Positions 1-12,900 are shown, counted from the stretch's first letter. The stretch: DNA of 64,000 nt from Margaritifera margaritifera (GCA_029931535.1 JAQPZY010001128.1:1-64000); one strand, 5' to 3'. Notes: generated by a model not told the origin, from the letters alone. Translations and numbers: made by a program.

Positions 1-173
1 TGCTTTCATCGATATATTTAGAAATTCGTAGATATATGAAAGTATAAACTATGAGTGGATATAAAATCTGAGAAAGACGATTTCATTTTCTTATTTCTGA
101 GAAAACGTAGAGATATTAAATAAAGAGATGTTGAATACGTTCTTATATTATTAATGTATATAAATCTGCGAAC

Positions 174-1335
174 TTACAGAGAAAGCTTATCATTCTGAAA
201 AATCAACAATTGGTGCTTACAGAACGGATATATATTAAGAAAATAAAACGTGTGTTCAGCGAAACGTGTTGGAGCATAGTTAAATACACAACTGATTTGT
301 AGTGTAGTTTTAGCTTTAAAACATATATCTTCATTGACAACATGAGCACGACCAGGTCCTATTGATATTGTTTTATAAAGTTTTATTTTCTCTTTTGAAT
401 ATACAATTATATCGATACTGTCCATATACGCCTGATTCTGAGTCTCTCGAAAGTCGTAAAGCAATACACATCCTAAGATTTATTTATTTTTGTTATCAAA
501 CTATTTTCTGTTATTATTGATTTCCTCTTTTAGCGTTCTGATTTAATCAAACAACGCAATATTTTTATGCCTATCTCCGCGTTCAACTCAGTTTTAAATG
601 TGTCTATGTTTATACTTATTTCGGTTTTGATTATATCAATTCTGACAGTTAATATGAGTTTTTTTATATTATATCTCTATCAGATTTAAATGCATCTGTA
701 TCTGTTGTAAACTTTGTTATAAATCATTGGACTCTTTTCTCATTCTCTTAAACCTTTGTCGGTTGCGCGAATATCACCTTGCAGCGCAACGATATTGTTA
801 ATCAGTACTCGACGAACAAATTATTTGTTATCTGTTTTAGCGTGTTTAACCTCAGCGTGTAATTTGTTATTTGACCTCATTTGTTGCAAACTTCGGCGAA
901 TGTTACATCTGTTATTTTTTTTATTCTCATCCAAATCCGTAATATATCAATTGTTAGCTGTTTTCAAAAAATATAATGCTATTTTCAGTCACATTGACTT
1001 TGTTTTCGACGTGCTATTATCTTTTTTTGGCTATCTCTGTTAAATCCGTATTTTTCTGCAACTCTAACAGTGTAGTAGTGTTAGCCATTATCTTGTTTTT
1101 CTTGTCGGTTACATATATGCCAAAATCATTCATTAACTTTCTAATTTCTTGAGCGTTGTATTGATTTAAATATTCAACTTTCTTGGTAATTGTTCCAGTT
1201 AAGATTGTAAAGTGGTATAGTTTTCCATAGAATCCTTGTTATGTTTTCCATATCAGTCTCCCAAGCACTATCTTACCATTTGTCGTCTGCTCAGTTGGCT
1301 GTACACAATTAAGAATGTCATTTATATCAGTTACA
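174..1335 (-). pseudogene. Decayed coding-like tract, possible coiled-coil/fibre protein, unknown
   Basis: I do not recognise this gene. Read on the minus strand, the tract has three coding-like pieces separated by stops and frame changes: about 1065-1335 (contains MANTTTLLELQKNTDL), a helical Leu/Gln/Asn-rich middle, and an open 96-codon piece at 174-464 ending the tract. The middle has heptad-like hydrophobics typical of a trimeric coiled coil, and the last piece is a compact Cys/Tyr-rich domain. Fibre-like proteins of Polintons have this layout, and a Polinton integrase relic lies on the same strand 2.5 kb upstream, so a common origin is possible; that is inference. It could also be chance low-stop sequence in AT-rich DNA. 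Confidence 0.28.
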
Positions 1336-1512
1336 TTCTGCGTTGAAACATCTGTTCTTTATCTATTGTTTGTAGGGCGTGTATATCATTTGCAAATATA
1401 TTTAATCTCTCCCTGAATAGTTAATGTGCATCTAAAATATTTGTTTCTGTTATGATCAATCTGTCTAACAGGTCTGAGATTTTGTTAGTTCATTACCACG
1501 TTTTCAATAGCG

Positions 1513-1543
1513 AATATATATATATAGATATATATATATATAT

Positions 1544-1589
<46 letters not shown>
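1513..1589. repeat. (TA)n microsatellite
   Basis: Uninterrupted and near-uninterrupted TA dinucleotides with two TATAGA interruptions in the first half, followed by a G-run (GGGGGGTGGGGGG). The open frames predicted across it are repeat translation and not genes. Confidence 0.95.
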
Positions 1590-1591
<2 letters not shown>

Positions 1592-1770
1592 GGGGGTGGG
1601 GGGTGTATTAGTATTAATATTAGTCTTACTTTTCTTGAAACGGATGAATACACACATGAGCATATGAAAATTGTTTACTTGATAAGACACAGGATGGATA
1701 TGGAAATAGATATTCGACACATCACAATATCTACTCTTCAATAATCTGTGCAGAAAATATATTTTCAAGA

Positions 1771-3060
1771 AGGAAAGGTGGGTTTTATTGTCTTTTTATT
1801 GATTTTAAAAATAAAACATTCGATAAAGTACAACATGTTAGATTATGCATATCACGAACAGCCAAAGGGGTGAATGGTAAAACAGTCAGGATCTTAAAAT
1901 TTTAAAATTTTAAAATATTTTAAAAGTTTTGTTCGTACTCCTGATGAGATAACTGATTTAAGTACAATACAAGGCTGTGCTGCGAGTCCGATAATGTTTT
2001 CACTATTTATCAATTATTCAATTTCATACTGAAACTTTAATGTAATAGAGAAGTATTTATTTCAGAGGACACGAAAGAAGTGCTTGCAATTCTCTCTGCA
2101 GATGATGTTGCTAATTGTGCTGATATTGTGTTTCTGCTACAACAGCGTTTCATTAATAAAACTGACATGATGGTACATTTAGGTAACAACTAAGGTTATT
2201 GCTATAAGAAATGCGAACATCTTGAACAAAACCAGGTGTGGTATTATAAAGATAAACTCGGTGACAGTTTGCTTCACTATAAATACATGGTCTTATTTTT
2301 CACTTCGAAATTGATCTGAACAAAACCGAAGCAGATGTTAGCAGCTCAGACTAAGAAAGCTACATAACAAAACTTTTATTATGGGGAAAAGTTCGTTTAT
2401 TTTAATATGCATAATACATTAAAATATTTTGGCATAATGCTTAAACTAATCGTATGTTTTCGGGCCATACATTTGTGAACTTAAATTTCCTAGAGATTTT
2501 TAATCAGTTTCGTATAGGTTTTGTAAACAATATCTAGGCGTGACCAAAATCACAAGTATTGCAATGGTACAAGGTGAATATGGTAGATATTTGTTATTTA
2601 TAACTTACTTTATTAAATGTATTAAATATTGGATATAAACCATGTGAATATCATCTACTCGATACCCACACTAATGATATTTGATCTTGTGAAGATCAGA
2701 CAAAGCAAATCATGTTACCAGTTCGACGCAACCAAGGAGCTGTTATTTGGTTATGGATTTAGTTTTGTGTGGCTATCTCAGGATATGAAATAAGAAAATG
2801 TATTTCTTTCTCTAATCTTGCAAAGGGTGAAAGATTGGGCGTACCAAAATTTGCAAAGTGATATTTCAGATTCTCAGAAAAATATATATAGAAGACGGGA
2901 TAAAATAAGACGAAGGTTCATTTATAATGTGGTTGAATTGTGTTTGTTTTTGTCCTGCCTTCAGTTATTTAAAAACACCATAATGATGAATATTATATTA
3001 ACCCGTTAATATAAACATGTGTTTTTGTTATGAGCAATAAGTATATTGTGGTGATGAGTA
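1771..3060 (+). mobile_element. Non-LTR retrotransposon (LINE) reverse transcriptase relic
   Basis: Conceptual translation across frames gives reverse transcriptase landmarks in the right order: a palm motif CLFIDFKNKTFDKV at about 1785-1826 (family form FIDFxxAFDxV), the QGCAASPIMF motif at about 1969-1998, and a catalytic-box equivalent LSADDVANCAD around 2092-2120 where the two aspartates replace the usual ADD pair. Downstream pieces (KQYLGV near 2525, GEYGR near 2573, and the connection-like RVKDWAYQNLQSDI near 2824) match the C-terminal part of jockey/CR1/RTE-type ORF2 proteins. Several stops and frame changes separate these pieces, and neither the endonuclease domain nor a tail was found, so this is a 5'-truncated dead copy. 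Clade is not resolved. Confidence 0.68.
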
Positions 3061-3840
3061 ATCTGCCATATTATCTGCACATAGCAGTCTCTCTTCGTCA
3101 AATACTTTCTCTGAAGTTGTTAAAATTGAAACAAATTAGGTGACCCTTCAATCTATTAGTGTATAGTTTACTTTTTTAGATTTACTACAACTCAGTGTGA
3201 TTTAATTATTACCTTCTTTCAGCTGATACATTTAACATAAAATCTGTCAAAATTTTATCCTGATATATCATTGTATAAAGAAATTGTTATATTGATCATT
3301 ATAGAACTGAAGATAACACAGTTCGCTCTGCATTACGCATTTTGGACCGAAGGACTTTACTACTGAATAAACATATTCTTATTTGGAATAAAATTCATTT
3401 GCCTGTTTTATCTTTTTTTTCCAATTTATTTTCGCTATAAGATATTATTGCGTGGCAAGACGCTGATTCCAAATTATGGTTGTCATAACAATGCTTGTCA
3501 GCAATACAAATGCATCAACAACAAAGTAACAAATAAAAATTTAATTATGAATAATTTTGGTAGTTTCTGTTGTTTGTTTGAAAGTAATATGTTTGAAAAT
3601 TATTAAACTGTCACTGAATGCAGATAGGGGCAAACCTAACTTAACTGACAAAACTCCAGTGAATTATATAAATCCCCCATATGCCATGTAGTCATCTTTC
3701 AGTTCATTTTGTAAACTGTCCAAGTTGTCGATTGGATAAATTTATTTAATTATTGATGTTACACTATAAATTACGATATTTGAGAATGATTTGGAAATTT
3801 TAACAGCTCCAGCATTAACAAAGGTTTCGTATGTCTTCTG

Positions 3841-4640
3841 TTATTGTTTCTCATTCATTTTTTTCAATTCCTTGCAAGTTAAATTGTTCCCCATTATCTC
3901 TTTGCATATTTCATTTGCAATTGATATGTTTAATTCCTGTTTGTAAGCTATAGGGTCACCTAAAATCAATCTTCTGATTTTAAAACTTCCATACTTTGCA
4001 CATTTTGTTTTGCATCTTGAAATTCTAACTGTTTTTCCGATTTTAAATTGAGACATTTCAATGTTATCAGTTTTGAATAATCGAAAAGATTGATACATTC
4101 ATTTTATCAGGTTGCTCCTTTTTTTGTTTTAATTTCAGTCAGGTGTATTGATGTGTGAAGAGTGATATTGTATTTATCAAGTAGCTTTGATAAAATGTCA
4201 AACCATTGTTTTTGTCTTCAAACGTCTTGTAAACTTTTTTCACTACAGATGCTAGTTTTGTCTGAGTAAATTGAAAATATGTGAATCTTAAGAATCTTTA
4301 TTGTAAAATTCTTTTCTCTCATCAAAGTGTATCTTTTCAGCCTTCCGCTCTTTAACGATTTCCCTGAAAGCATCGTGTATGTCATCTCCCTTTCTTGTTT
4401 CTTTTCTCTCGTTTCAGGCGTATTTCGAGACAATCTCAGTCATTTTCAAGATTTTCAAGATGTATTTTCACCCATGCTTGTATTTTTCATATGCTTGCAT
4501 GTCAACAATATCTGCCAGTAGTTGGTCATGCACGAGACTAATAAAAACTATATTGTTATGAAATCTTTTTCTCTCTTGCTTGCGTAATAATGTGTAGGTA
4601 GATTATTCAGTTAACCACTTTTTGCAATTCAGTGTAAGTT
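3841..4640 (-). pseudogene. Polinton-type integrase relic (first copy)
   Basis: Minus-strand translation, across frame breaks, follows the Polinton/Maverick DDE integrase: first aspartate region LLADIVDMQAYEKYKHG at about 4468-4520, the SKYA segment, second aspartate region IHFDERKEFYNK at about 4300-4335, the helix FDILSKLLDKYN near 4170-4207, and the C-terminal FKIGKTVRISR fold at about 4000-4055 ahead of a barrel-like tail that reaches the stop at 3841. The catalytic glutamate segment between 4210 and 4300 is unrecognisable. Polinton integrases insert the element into host DNA with 6-bp duplications. Multiple stops and frameshifts show that it is dead. Neighbouring minus-strand DNA up to about 5.2 kb also looks coding, so more of the element may remain. 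Confidence 0.72.
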
Positions 4641-5230
4641 TCCTTCTTGTTGTTCCATTAAATTTGTTCCCACAAGTGATTTATGTTTGTGTAAGCAATG
4701 GACGTGGACTATTCAAAACTGTATTAAACATCCAGAGAATACTTCATGCTTGATAAATTGTTACTGAGATTGTTGCTTTTGTATTAGACTCGTGAACTAT
4801 TTTTGTCACCATTATTTATGCTGTTTATAACTGTTTTAAATTATTTTGTGTTGACACTGATATATCTGCAATTGTGCCGTTTGCTAATTGTACTTGTTGC
4901 TTGAGTGGTCCCGTAATTTTTATTTTACAATTAAGAATTTAGTATGTGGTCCAGGCACTATTGGGTATTTTGTTTTAAATATGAATGGTTCCAAAAGTTT
5001 TAGAACCCTTTAGAAACGGACAGTGGCTGAATAATAAAATGTATTGATTTATGGATGTATTTATTTAGATTTTAATATTTAACAATTTGTACGTTGTCAA
5101 CACTATCAATTTCTAGAGTACTGAAGCCGCATATATCCATGCTTGATCGAATCGTCATGGGGTAACATTGATCACAACGGTGGATGCCAATCTCAATGTT
5201 GCCCATTAATTACGAAATTTGAAGTCAAAA
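4641..5230 (-). other. Coding-like minus-strand DNA upstream of the integrase relic
   Basis: Minus-strand pieces such as GPLKQQVQLANGTIADIS (about 4865-4920) and IEIGIHRCDQCYP with STLEIDSVDNVQI (about 5085-5205) have protein-like composition but are broken by stops and frame changes. Position and strand match a gene preceding the integrase in the same dead element. No family was recognised, and a retropepsin-like reading of the first piece is equally possible. Confidence 0.25.
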
Positions 5231-8200
5231 TTCAAACACAGCAAAAGTCAATTTTTTCAAGATTTTTTTTAGCAATTTTTCATATTGCCTTCATGTGAAT
5301 CAAATTGACACATGGAGACTTTCTTACATTTAGAGATCTTTTATATAGTTTTACTGACAACTGTGAATGGTGGTACGCAGAAGTTATATATACTACAGAA
5401 AATCACGGGAAAAGATGAATTTCAGGGACATGTATTGTTACTATTTATCCAGGCTGTAATATTGCAATACAAATTCTCTAACGTTAAATAGAACTGAATC
5501 TTTTTTGCTGATACTTTCAAGTTCTAATGGCCTATGTTTCATGGAAAGAAACACAAAAAATCAAAGTATTCAATGTACTGTAGTGTTTCTATTTTACTGA
5601 GTGGCATAAAATATTTACAACTCATACACGTGTGAAAATGATTGATGGATGCTTTATTATTGGCAGAAACATAACTTGTCATTAACGCAATAGCATGCTG
5701 TAGTTAGAAGGAAGAGTCTGTCTGAAATATTTTAGGGTCAGTTTTGCGTCTTAAGTATATATACGGAAAATGTCTGAAAAACATTTTTAAATATTTTATT
5801 TAAACAGAAGTTATTAGTTGTTGATTTGTGGATTCAACTGCTTGTTGTGGATTTAATGTTACCTAAAGTGACAGCCAAATACAGGAAATTTCTCAAAAGA
5901 TATTGTCATATAAACCCGTTATCACATCAAATCGTATTTGGAACGCTCGATAAGAGCATTTCTGTTATATTATAAGGAAGTGACTGCATGTAAAACTTGT
6001 CAAAACTAATCTATTGAACCTTACTGTAATCTGCATGATAGCTGCACGAGATAAGCTTCAAATACACAATTAACTCGTTCCGCACCCTCTCAGTCATCAA
6101 TCACTTGCCTTACACGCTGGAGCCATCTCTTTTGATCATATTGGCTGTATGCCAACATATCCCTGTATCAGTTTTTCACCTTTTGTAAGTTGGTTTTTGA
6201 TACATGAAAGTTAATAACATTTATGATGTATGCCAGCCACGATATGGCTGTTTCTAACATTAAGGAAGGAAGGTGTACCATATTGAATTTTCTCCTGGAC
6301 ACCTTTGTTTAAATTCCCATGCAAAACTAAAAAAAGAAGATCGGGGAAGTTAACTTTATTTTACCTGCCCAAAAAGATAATTCTAAGGCATGCAAACCAT
6401 TTTCATTCTCATATCCATTTGTGATTTCATATGATATTAGAAAGAGGGTATGGTATTTTTCCTTTTCTTAACTGTTCCTTAAACATCTAAACCTCCAGAT
6501 TTAGAGAATATAAATAAAAGATCATAAGTCGGAGTAAAGTCTGCAGCTATGAAAACAAGATAAAAACCATTTTATAATAATTTCTAGCACTATCTAGTGC
6601 ATGCATGATAGTCCCTATAATGTAGCCTTTGTGGTTTACAGTTAAATAACTGACATCCCGCCAGCCGATAGCCATATTCAAAAGACTTTGCAAGAGTGTA
6701 GTTGTTTTGGCAGCACTAACTGTTTCCCAGCCAACAGAAGCTTGTCAGCCATATATATTGACACCTCTATCTTGTTCTATTCTAATGTTATAAACTTTTT
6801 TCTCGCTTGCAGTAATGGGTGCTATTAGAAATAGTGACCAAGAGTACTTGCTACTGGTAACCAGATTTTCCTTGTATCATAATTGCACTATAAACAAAAT
6901 CTTGGATAGATACTAAAATTGGCATATTGTCCCTATGATCGCCGAAGGAGCACAGGTTGAAAAATGTGTAGAACTGTTGAAAAGTTTACTTTTAGGTGTT
7001 CCACTATATATGTTTACGAGTGTGTCACTCCTTACACATTCGCATGTGAGGAAAACTCTAGTAAGGCTCGGTGCACATGCTTAGGTGCAAATTGTCATGT
7101 ACTCACTCAATCATATTCCAGTGATGTCGTAGAAATGTTCGTACTCATCATCACTACACGATGACAAACTGATATTATACAGTGTACAATATGACTGTGC
7201 CTCGTGAAAAATATACTGCATGTGACTGCCGGAACTATCTTCTTTTGTTTATAAAACTCTAGATCAAAAGTGACGCTACACACTTGAATATTTCTTTATA
7301 CACACTCCTTTATTCCCTTGAAACAAGTATATCCCTCCTAACAAAGACGCATCCTGTGATGTCAATTGTTTGTTTTAAGGAAAGATTACTTAACATATCC
7401 AATCAGTTGTGATGTCACGTCTAAAATGGGATTTTCTTCATATGCAAATACGTTGATTTGGTTATTTTTGGCTTTTGGGAGACATTTTTGAATGCGAAAA
7501 TATGTATTCCTTTTGTGGCATCTGAAGCTTTATATCTTGGTTTCAAAATATCGTTAGTTTGTATTATATATTTATAATAACTTCTAGATATATTTCGAAA
7601 TACATCACAATCTTCACTGGCATCTGTATCGTACGCTCCTAAAGTGTCCAAATAACTGACAGCGAAAATCAAAAAAGACCAAAGTCGACCAAATGTAAGT
7701 TTGTAACATTAGAGGTAGGATTATAATTCTTTTTCGAAGAGCTCTGATATGAAACTAAAATAGAAATGAACAAAAATACTCTGATCTTTGACGATAAGCA
7801 TCAATCTAATTTTTATATACCTAAAAATGTATAAAACATTCACCCACCATAGTGACTATAGTATTTAATCTTTGTGGCGCCGTTTCCCGTCTGCCAGGGT
7901 ACCCGTCGTAATTTAGTTAGATCAAAACGTAAAAGGTCAGGACCGATTTTGCACGTATATCGCAAGATCTGGATAAGTACAGAAAATGCAACACAAATTA
8001 ACAATAATGCAAATACAAGCCATATATTGCATATATGTACATTAATATTGCACGCTTTTATATAATCCACATACTGTTCATAAAAATTATTGGTATTGCC
8101 TTCTGAAATTGCAAGTTATATCTGAACTGGAAGAGATTTGTTTTTTTCTCATGAAAAATACAAATAGTTACATTTAATCATGGCAGTATCATAAACACAG

Positions 8201-8479
8201 TAGCCTGTAATAAGTGAACATCTTTTTCAATGAAAACACATCAAAACACACCTAAAAGACAAAGAGAGCAAATTGACTGCAAAGAAGGTTAATTAAGACA
8301 TCTTTACCACCATTCTGCGGGTGCAGTTGCCTACACAAATATTAATCAATTGTGTTAATAAACTGAACGCGACAAAACAAAACTAAAATACACTGATTTG
8401 AGGCAATGGTTAACTGAACAGTCTTCCTAAACATTACATGTGCAAGCGAGAGACTGATTTACGTACAGAAGGGTCTATG
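5231..8479. other. Intergenic, no gene recognised
   Basis: No convincing gene. Two short minus-strand open frames at 7421-7672 (83 codons) and 7840-8070 (76 codons, with one membrane-like segment FALLLICVAFSVLIQIL) have no recognised relatives and no splice or expression signals. A 40-bp segment at about 7268-7307 resembles DNA just upstream of the SmF gene at 27.1 kb. Confidence 0.5.
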
Positions 8480-9180
8480 TTTAAAAAGGTGGACAACAAA
8501 TATCAGACATGCAACCATATGAATCCAACAACGATGAATATAAATATATTTTGACAGTGAGACATTTTCTCTAAATACACTTGGGGTGAAAAGGTGAACA
8601 CTATCAATGGAGATGACATACGCAATGCAATTAAATAAATCAATAAAGAGCGAAAACCGAAACAAAAAAAAAATACATTTTAATCAAAGCAAAGAGTTTT
8701 ACGACAGGAAAGTTACAGATCTGCGGGAAAAATAAAGGAATACATTGAAAATGTTTCGGTTTGCTCAGAGCAAAAAGCATATGTAGTGGAAATGTTTAAA
8801 AGAATCCTAAAGACTAGAATGTGGAAGTATTGTACACAAAAGATGAAATCGGAAAAGGTTGAGGGTCTACTGAAGATAATGGAGGTGTAATCACAGATCA
8901 ATATGTATGACACCGGTCGAAGGAACCCAAGAAGAAAACAGAAAGCATATCGATATACCTATTCGATTATCTGACAACAGATACCTTTAAAACACCTAAA
9001 ATTTAACTCAGTGATACAGTCTGAATTTCAAAATACACAATAATAATTAAAAAGGCTACCTCCTACCTTTACTGAGGAAATATTTAAAATCAGACCAGTA
9101 ATTCTAGATGACTTGTATCATTTTCAATTTTACACATCTATAAAACCTAAAATTACAAACAATTTACCACAAAATTAGCC
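8480..9180 (+). pseudogene. Polinton-type integrase relic (second copy, opposite strand)
   Basis: Plus-strand translation, with frame changes, gives ordered Polinton integrase landmarks: SDMQPYESNNDEYKYILTV at about 8503-8560 (first aspartate region, the aspartate being in the DM pair context), a DIRNAIK segment near 8612, FNQSKEFYD near 8680-8710 (second acidic site, here Asn-Gln in place of the usual Asp), VVEMFKRILKTRMWKYC at 8783-8836 (third catalytic Glu present, in the family's VVERFNRTLKTRMW context), MTPVEGTQEEN from 8907, and TEEIFKIRPVILDD at about 9070-9111 in the C-terminal domain. It is more complete than the relic at 3.8-4.6 kb and lies in the opposite direction, so it derives from a separate insertion or a rearranged copy. 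Stops and frame breaks make it inactive. Confidence 0.78.
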
Positions 9181-9229
9181 CCCCCCCCCCAATCAAGAAT
9201 AACATACAGTTGGTTTGGGAAGAGTTATT

Positions 9230-9531
9230 AACACCACGCAGATGAAGTCAAATCCAGAACAATGTGTAGACTTAATGATACATTTTTTTTCTCAGAACTT
9301 TCATTTGACATCTTGTCGCAGCTGAAATTATAATATACAACAAATAGTACATTCAAAATTGGATGTTGTGATCAAATTGCAGTCTTGCCGGAGACAACGT
9401 GCACGAGATGTGCAGTCAATTGTAAAATGTTACAAAACACTTGGAATACTGATTATGCGAGTAGGCTTCGTCGTCTTTGCTCTCGATGTCCTCGTAATGT
9501 TTTAATGTTTCTGTGAATTTATCATCTTTGG

Positions 9532-9562
<31 letters not shown>

Positions 9563-10565
9563 CCAAATTGCTTAAGTGATTGGCCCATAAACCGATAAAT
9601 ATGTAAATCTTTTATTGTTCATTTTACAAAACATCTTGTGGGTCTTTCTAGAATCTATCAACTATAAAATCTTCACTAAACGATATATATTTTTCATCAT
9701 TGTTTGATGTTATTGTTACTTCTTGATCATGATTGTTTTTTACCAAGGCTTTGATAATGAGACGAGAATCATATCCAGACAAACTATGAATAAATAGGAG
9801 AAACTATTTCGGATTTTTATCATTTGAATTACACTGTAGATATGCTGATCTCTATATTTTCGACTTAAGTGCTCATGATTTCTTACTTTGTAATTGGCTT
9901 TTGTCGTACTCTATCTCCTTTTCACACATATGATATATATTGGTGGAATTATAATGCTTTTTGATCTTTATTGCTGAACATCAAGCAGCATTATTTGGTA
10001 TCACTTCTTGATAAACAGTGTCTGAAATTAGCTTTCAATAAAATTGAACTATACAGTCTTCTCTATAAACTTTGGGTTCATACTCCTTGTGAATTGATTT
10101 AAGATAAAGGCTACCATCCTGTTGTTATCTGGTTTGCTGCTTGTAATGTTCATGACGTATCTGGGTCTGGAGTCATTCTTGCCGGACTCTTTGAAGCCTC
10201 AGTACTTATTGGTTTTAAAATACTATGAAAGTCACAATAAAGAACAAAAGGAGCCATTAGTTGATTTTGAATCTGTTAAAATTAAACCTTCTTTCAGCAT
10301 TAAATAATATTTTGTGTTTGTGCAATTTTAATTCAGATTTTAAAAATTCAAACATTTCTCGCAAAAGTGTTTTCATCATGTATTTGATTATTTGAGATGA
10401 AACCAATCTGACAAAGATGAATTTCATCATACCGGTTTTAAGTTTGAAGATACACACAAATGCTTCTTCTGACCCTGATAGTCGTCTGTATTGTTCTTGT
10501 ATCATCTCGCGTACGTATAGACCAGTAGAGTTAGAACTAATATACTTATAAATGTTCCTTATCAT
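9230..10565 (-). pseudogene. Polinton-type protein-primed DNA polymerase B relic, exonuclease half
   Basis: On the minus strand, the segment MAPFVLYCDFHSILKP at about 10214-10261 corresponds to the exonuclease I motif (family PFVIYADFE; here Asp is kept and the Glu is lost). Downstream come YHMCEKEIEYDK near 9918-9955 (the zinc-ribbon cysteines of the family), the exonuclease II region SLSGYDSRLIIKAL at about 9745-9790 (family HNLxGYDSHL), and EKYISFSEDF near 9660-9695. Past a T-run at 9540-9562, a piece with SKDDEAYSHNQ continues to about 9230. The open 102-codon stretch at 10257-10565 would be the zinc-finger leader. The polymerase catalytic half (motifs A to C) is missing. Tail-to-tail with the plus-strand integrase relic that ends at 9180. 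Confidence 0.72.
9540..9562. repeat. T homopolymer inside the polymerase relic
   Basis: A run of 23 T interrupts the minus-strand polymerase-like reading; it may mark a retroposed tail or slippage. Confidence 0.8.
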
Positions 10566-10675
10566 ATTAGCATGAACGTGGCAATGGTAATTTACATGAA
10601 CACGAATGCTAACTGATGCAAAGAAGTATTAATTGTAAGACACACTTTTAGCACAAAGGTGCAGTACATGAAGAA

Positions 10676-11531
10676 TGTTACGGAATCATGCCTCCTTTAC
10701 TTTTTTTTTAATGATTTAATTTACTAATTTATGATCTCTGTTTTTATTCTGAATAGCAGTTAGCATATCAGTATATATACGACATCCTTTCGATCAATAA
10801 GTGGTCACATGATCAATTGCGCGGGAAAATGAAGTCGACCTAGCTCTGTATTTTTGAAATCAACATTGAAAGGTCACATTCCATACTATAATAACATTGT
10901 GTTTACTCTTTAAGATTTTAGTACGCTAGACCTTTGGGTAAATGACGTGTAACCTAGTTCCTGATTGGTTCTTAGAGGGTTGTGTTATTTTGTAATACCA
11001 TATTATTAAAGACGGAGAAAGGGTTTTACAATTCAATATCTGCGCATTTGTAATGTATATATAGCAACTCATCCAGTGATAAATCATTCTTTACAGTTGC
11101 TTGAACGAAGAGAGGTCGTATTGAGATTTATTTCAGTTCAGTGTGGAATATATTTATTTAATTAGTAATTCATCTGAATTGCTATACAGCTCCGTGGAAT
11201 TATCGGACATTATTTGAAAACTTGTGAGATTCCAGACTTGCAAGGATTATTTTGGATTTAATCAGAACTAATCATCTTCAACACAGTGCAGGTTATTTTC
11301 ATTCAAAATACTTCATCCGGATTACTCGGATTAACATCAGGAAGAGAACTTTAAAACATTTTAGGACTTTTTAGGATATTCTATACTGTAAGTTATTTTA
11401 ATTCTTTCACTTTGATTGTTTGTTGAACTATTTTAATTCTTTTATATTTTAGGAAATTAAAGTTTTGCATTTTAATCTTGAAAGCTTGTTTGTGTCTTTT
11501 ATTCTGTTACATTACCCCTAGAGTCGTAACA
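10676..11531 (+). mobile_element. Solo LTR (copy 1) of a Ty3/gypsy-like retrotransposon
   Basis: The 856-bp unit starts TGTTACG and ends CGTAACA, the TG...CA short inverted termini of an LTR, and is flanked by a 4-bp direct repeat AGAA (10672-10675 and 11532-11535). Inside are a TATA-like box (about 11054-11062) and, 390 bp later, ATTAAA near 11456, matching promoter and polyadenylation parts of an LTR. Near-identical units lie at 19279-20124 (inverted) and 33874-34776. No primer-binding site or internal region follows, so it is a recombined solo LTR. The superfamily label rests on the terminus and target-site size only. Confidence 0.85.
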
Positions 11532-12309
11532 AGAAATACAAGTAACATTCATGTACCAGCTTTAGGGACCCTACCATGCAAAGTGCTACATGATATAATT
11601 TAAGTGCATGAGAAAAAAAGCAATATAAAAACCACATTTACCATCTTTGTTATAGTGTTGCATTTCGTACATGAAATCTCTCATCAATCTTTATAACCGA
11701 TAATATTCGTTGAAGTAATTCAAAGTCAGTGCAGCATGAAATGTAGCTCACACTGACCTGTTTATAATACATTAATGTAAACTGCCATAAAGTTTCAAAA
11801 GCTTTCAGTGAATAATGTCTAAAAATTCAAATTCAATTTAACACTTTAAAGAAGTTTGGAACATTAGTATTTGAGCAATGCTATTCTTTTTATGAGATGT
11901 ATACCGACTCTACATTGATTATTAAACCTGTGTTTAAATGGCAATGTACATGAAAGTAAATTTAAATTAGGTCTTGAAGTGTTGAGCATATATAACACGG
12001 ACCTACTTTGTGGTAATCATAGGTTACCCCTAAGACGCATTGATTTACCAGCTTGTTGACATGGCTATAGGCAGTTAGTGGAAAGTAAGCTAAGACAACC
12101 ATTCGCTGCTAAAACTTAACTCCAGGCAATCACTTTTTTAATTGTACCCTACCATATTTCCGTTTAATGAAGATGACAAAAAACAAATGTCTAAAACAAT
12201 AAGCACCATGGTATTAAAATGAAAGAAACAAAAAAAACAGATGGAAACAAAAATCGAAATGTAGTAAAATGTGGATGAGTAAGTGCTTCTAGACACAAAT
12301 AGTAATCAA
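11532..12309. other. Intergenic, no gene recognised
   Basis: AT-rich DNA leading into the tandem array; nothing further seen. Confidence 0.5.
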
Positions 12310-12900
12310 GTCACAAACGCGTGAACGTAGGCGACAGCAACCTACTTTTGGACAGATGGCATTTTACTTGCCGAGATGCATTTACATACCAAGATGTATG
12401 TCTATATGGCCAATAATATGCACAAAAAACTCTTCTAAATGCTAATGTTAGCTCGAGTCATTTAAACCGTGAAACTTAGGCCACAGGGACCTATTTTTGG
12501 TAATATAGTGTTGTACTCAGCAAGACTCATCTACATACCAAGTTGACGCTGACAAGCTGACAATGACAGAAATTAACTAAACTCAAATTGTGTCACTGAT
12601 GAGTGAAATTTGGGTCACAGTTCCCTACTTTTGGTACGGTGGTTTTGTACTAACCATGATGCATCTACACACCAAGTTAAATGCCTGTATGAATAACACA
12701 CTTAGAATACAGTGACCAACATTTGGTATGATGTTATCCTTTTCACCAAGATGAACCCAAGAACAAAGTTGTATGACTATTGGGATAACAATGACTCATC
12801 AACTGAGATAAATGCCATATGTAATCGCAGGCACTGAAGCGTGAAATTGAGGCGACAGTGACTTGTTTTTGGAACAGTGACTCGTTAATATTAACTAGAT
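12310..12900. repeat. Degenerate tandem array, unit about 120-140 bp
   Basis: About five diverged units, each carrying GTGAAA, CACAG(T/G)GACCTA, TTTTGGTA and ACCAAG in the same order (units begin near 12330, 12465, 12600, 12715 and 12840). The same units recur at 22600-22960 at the head of the paralogous block. Confidence 0.7.
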
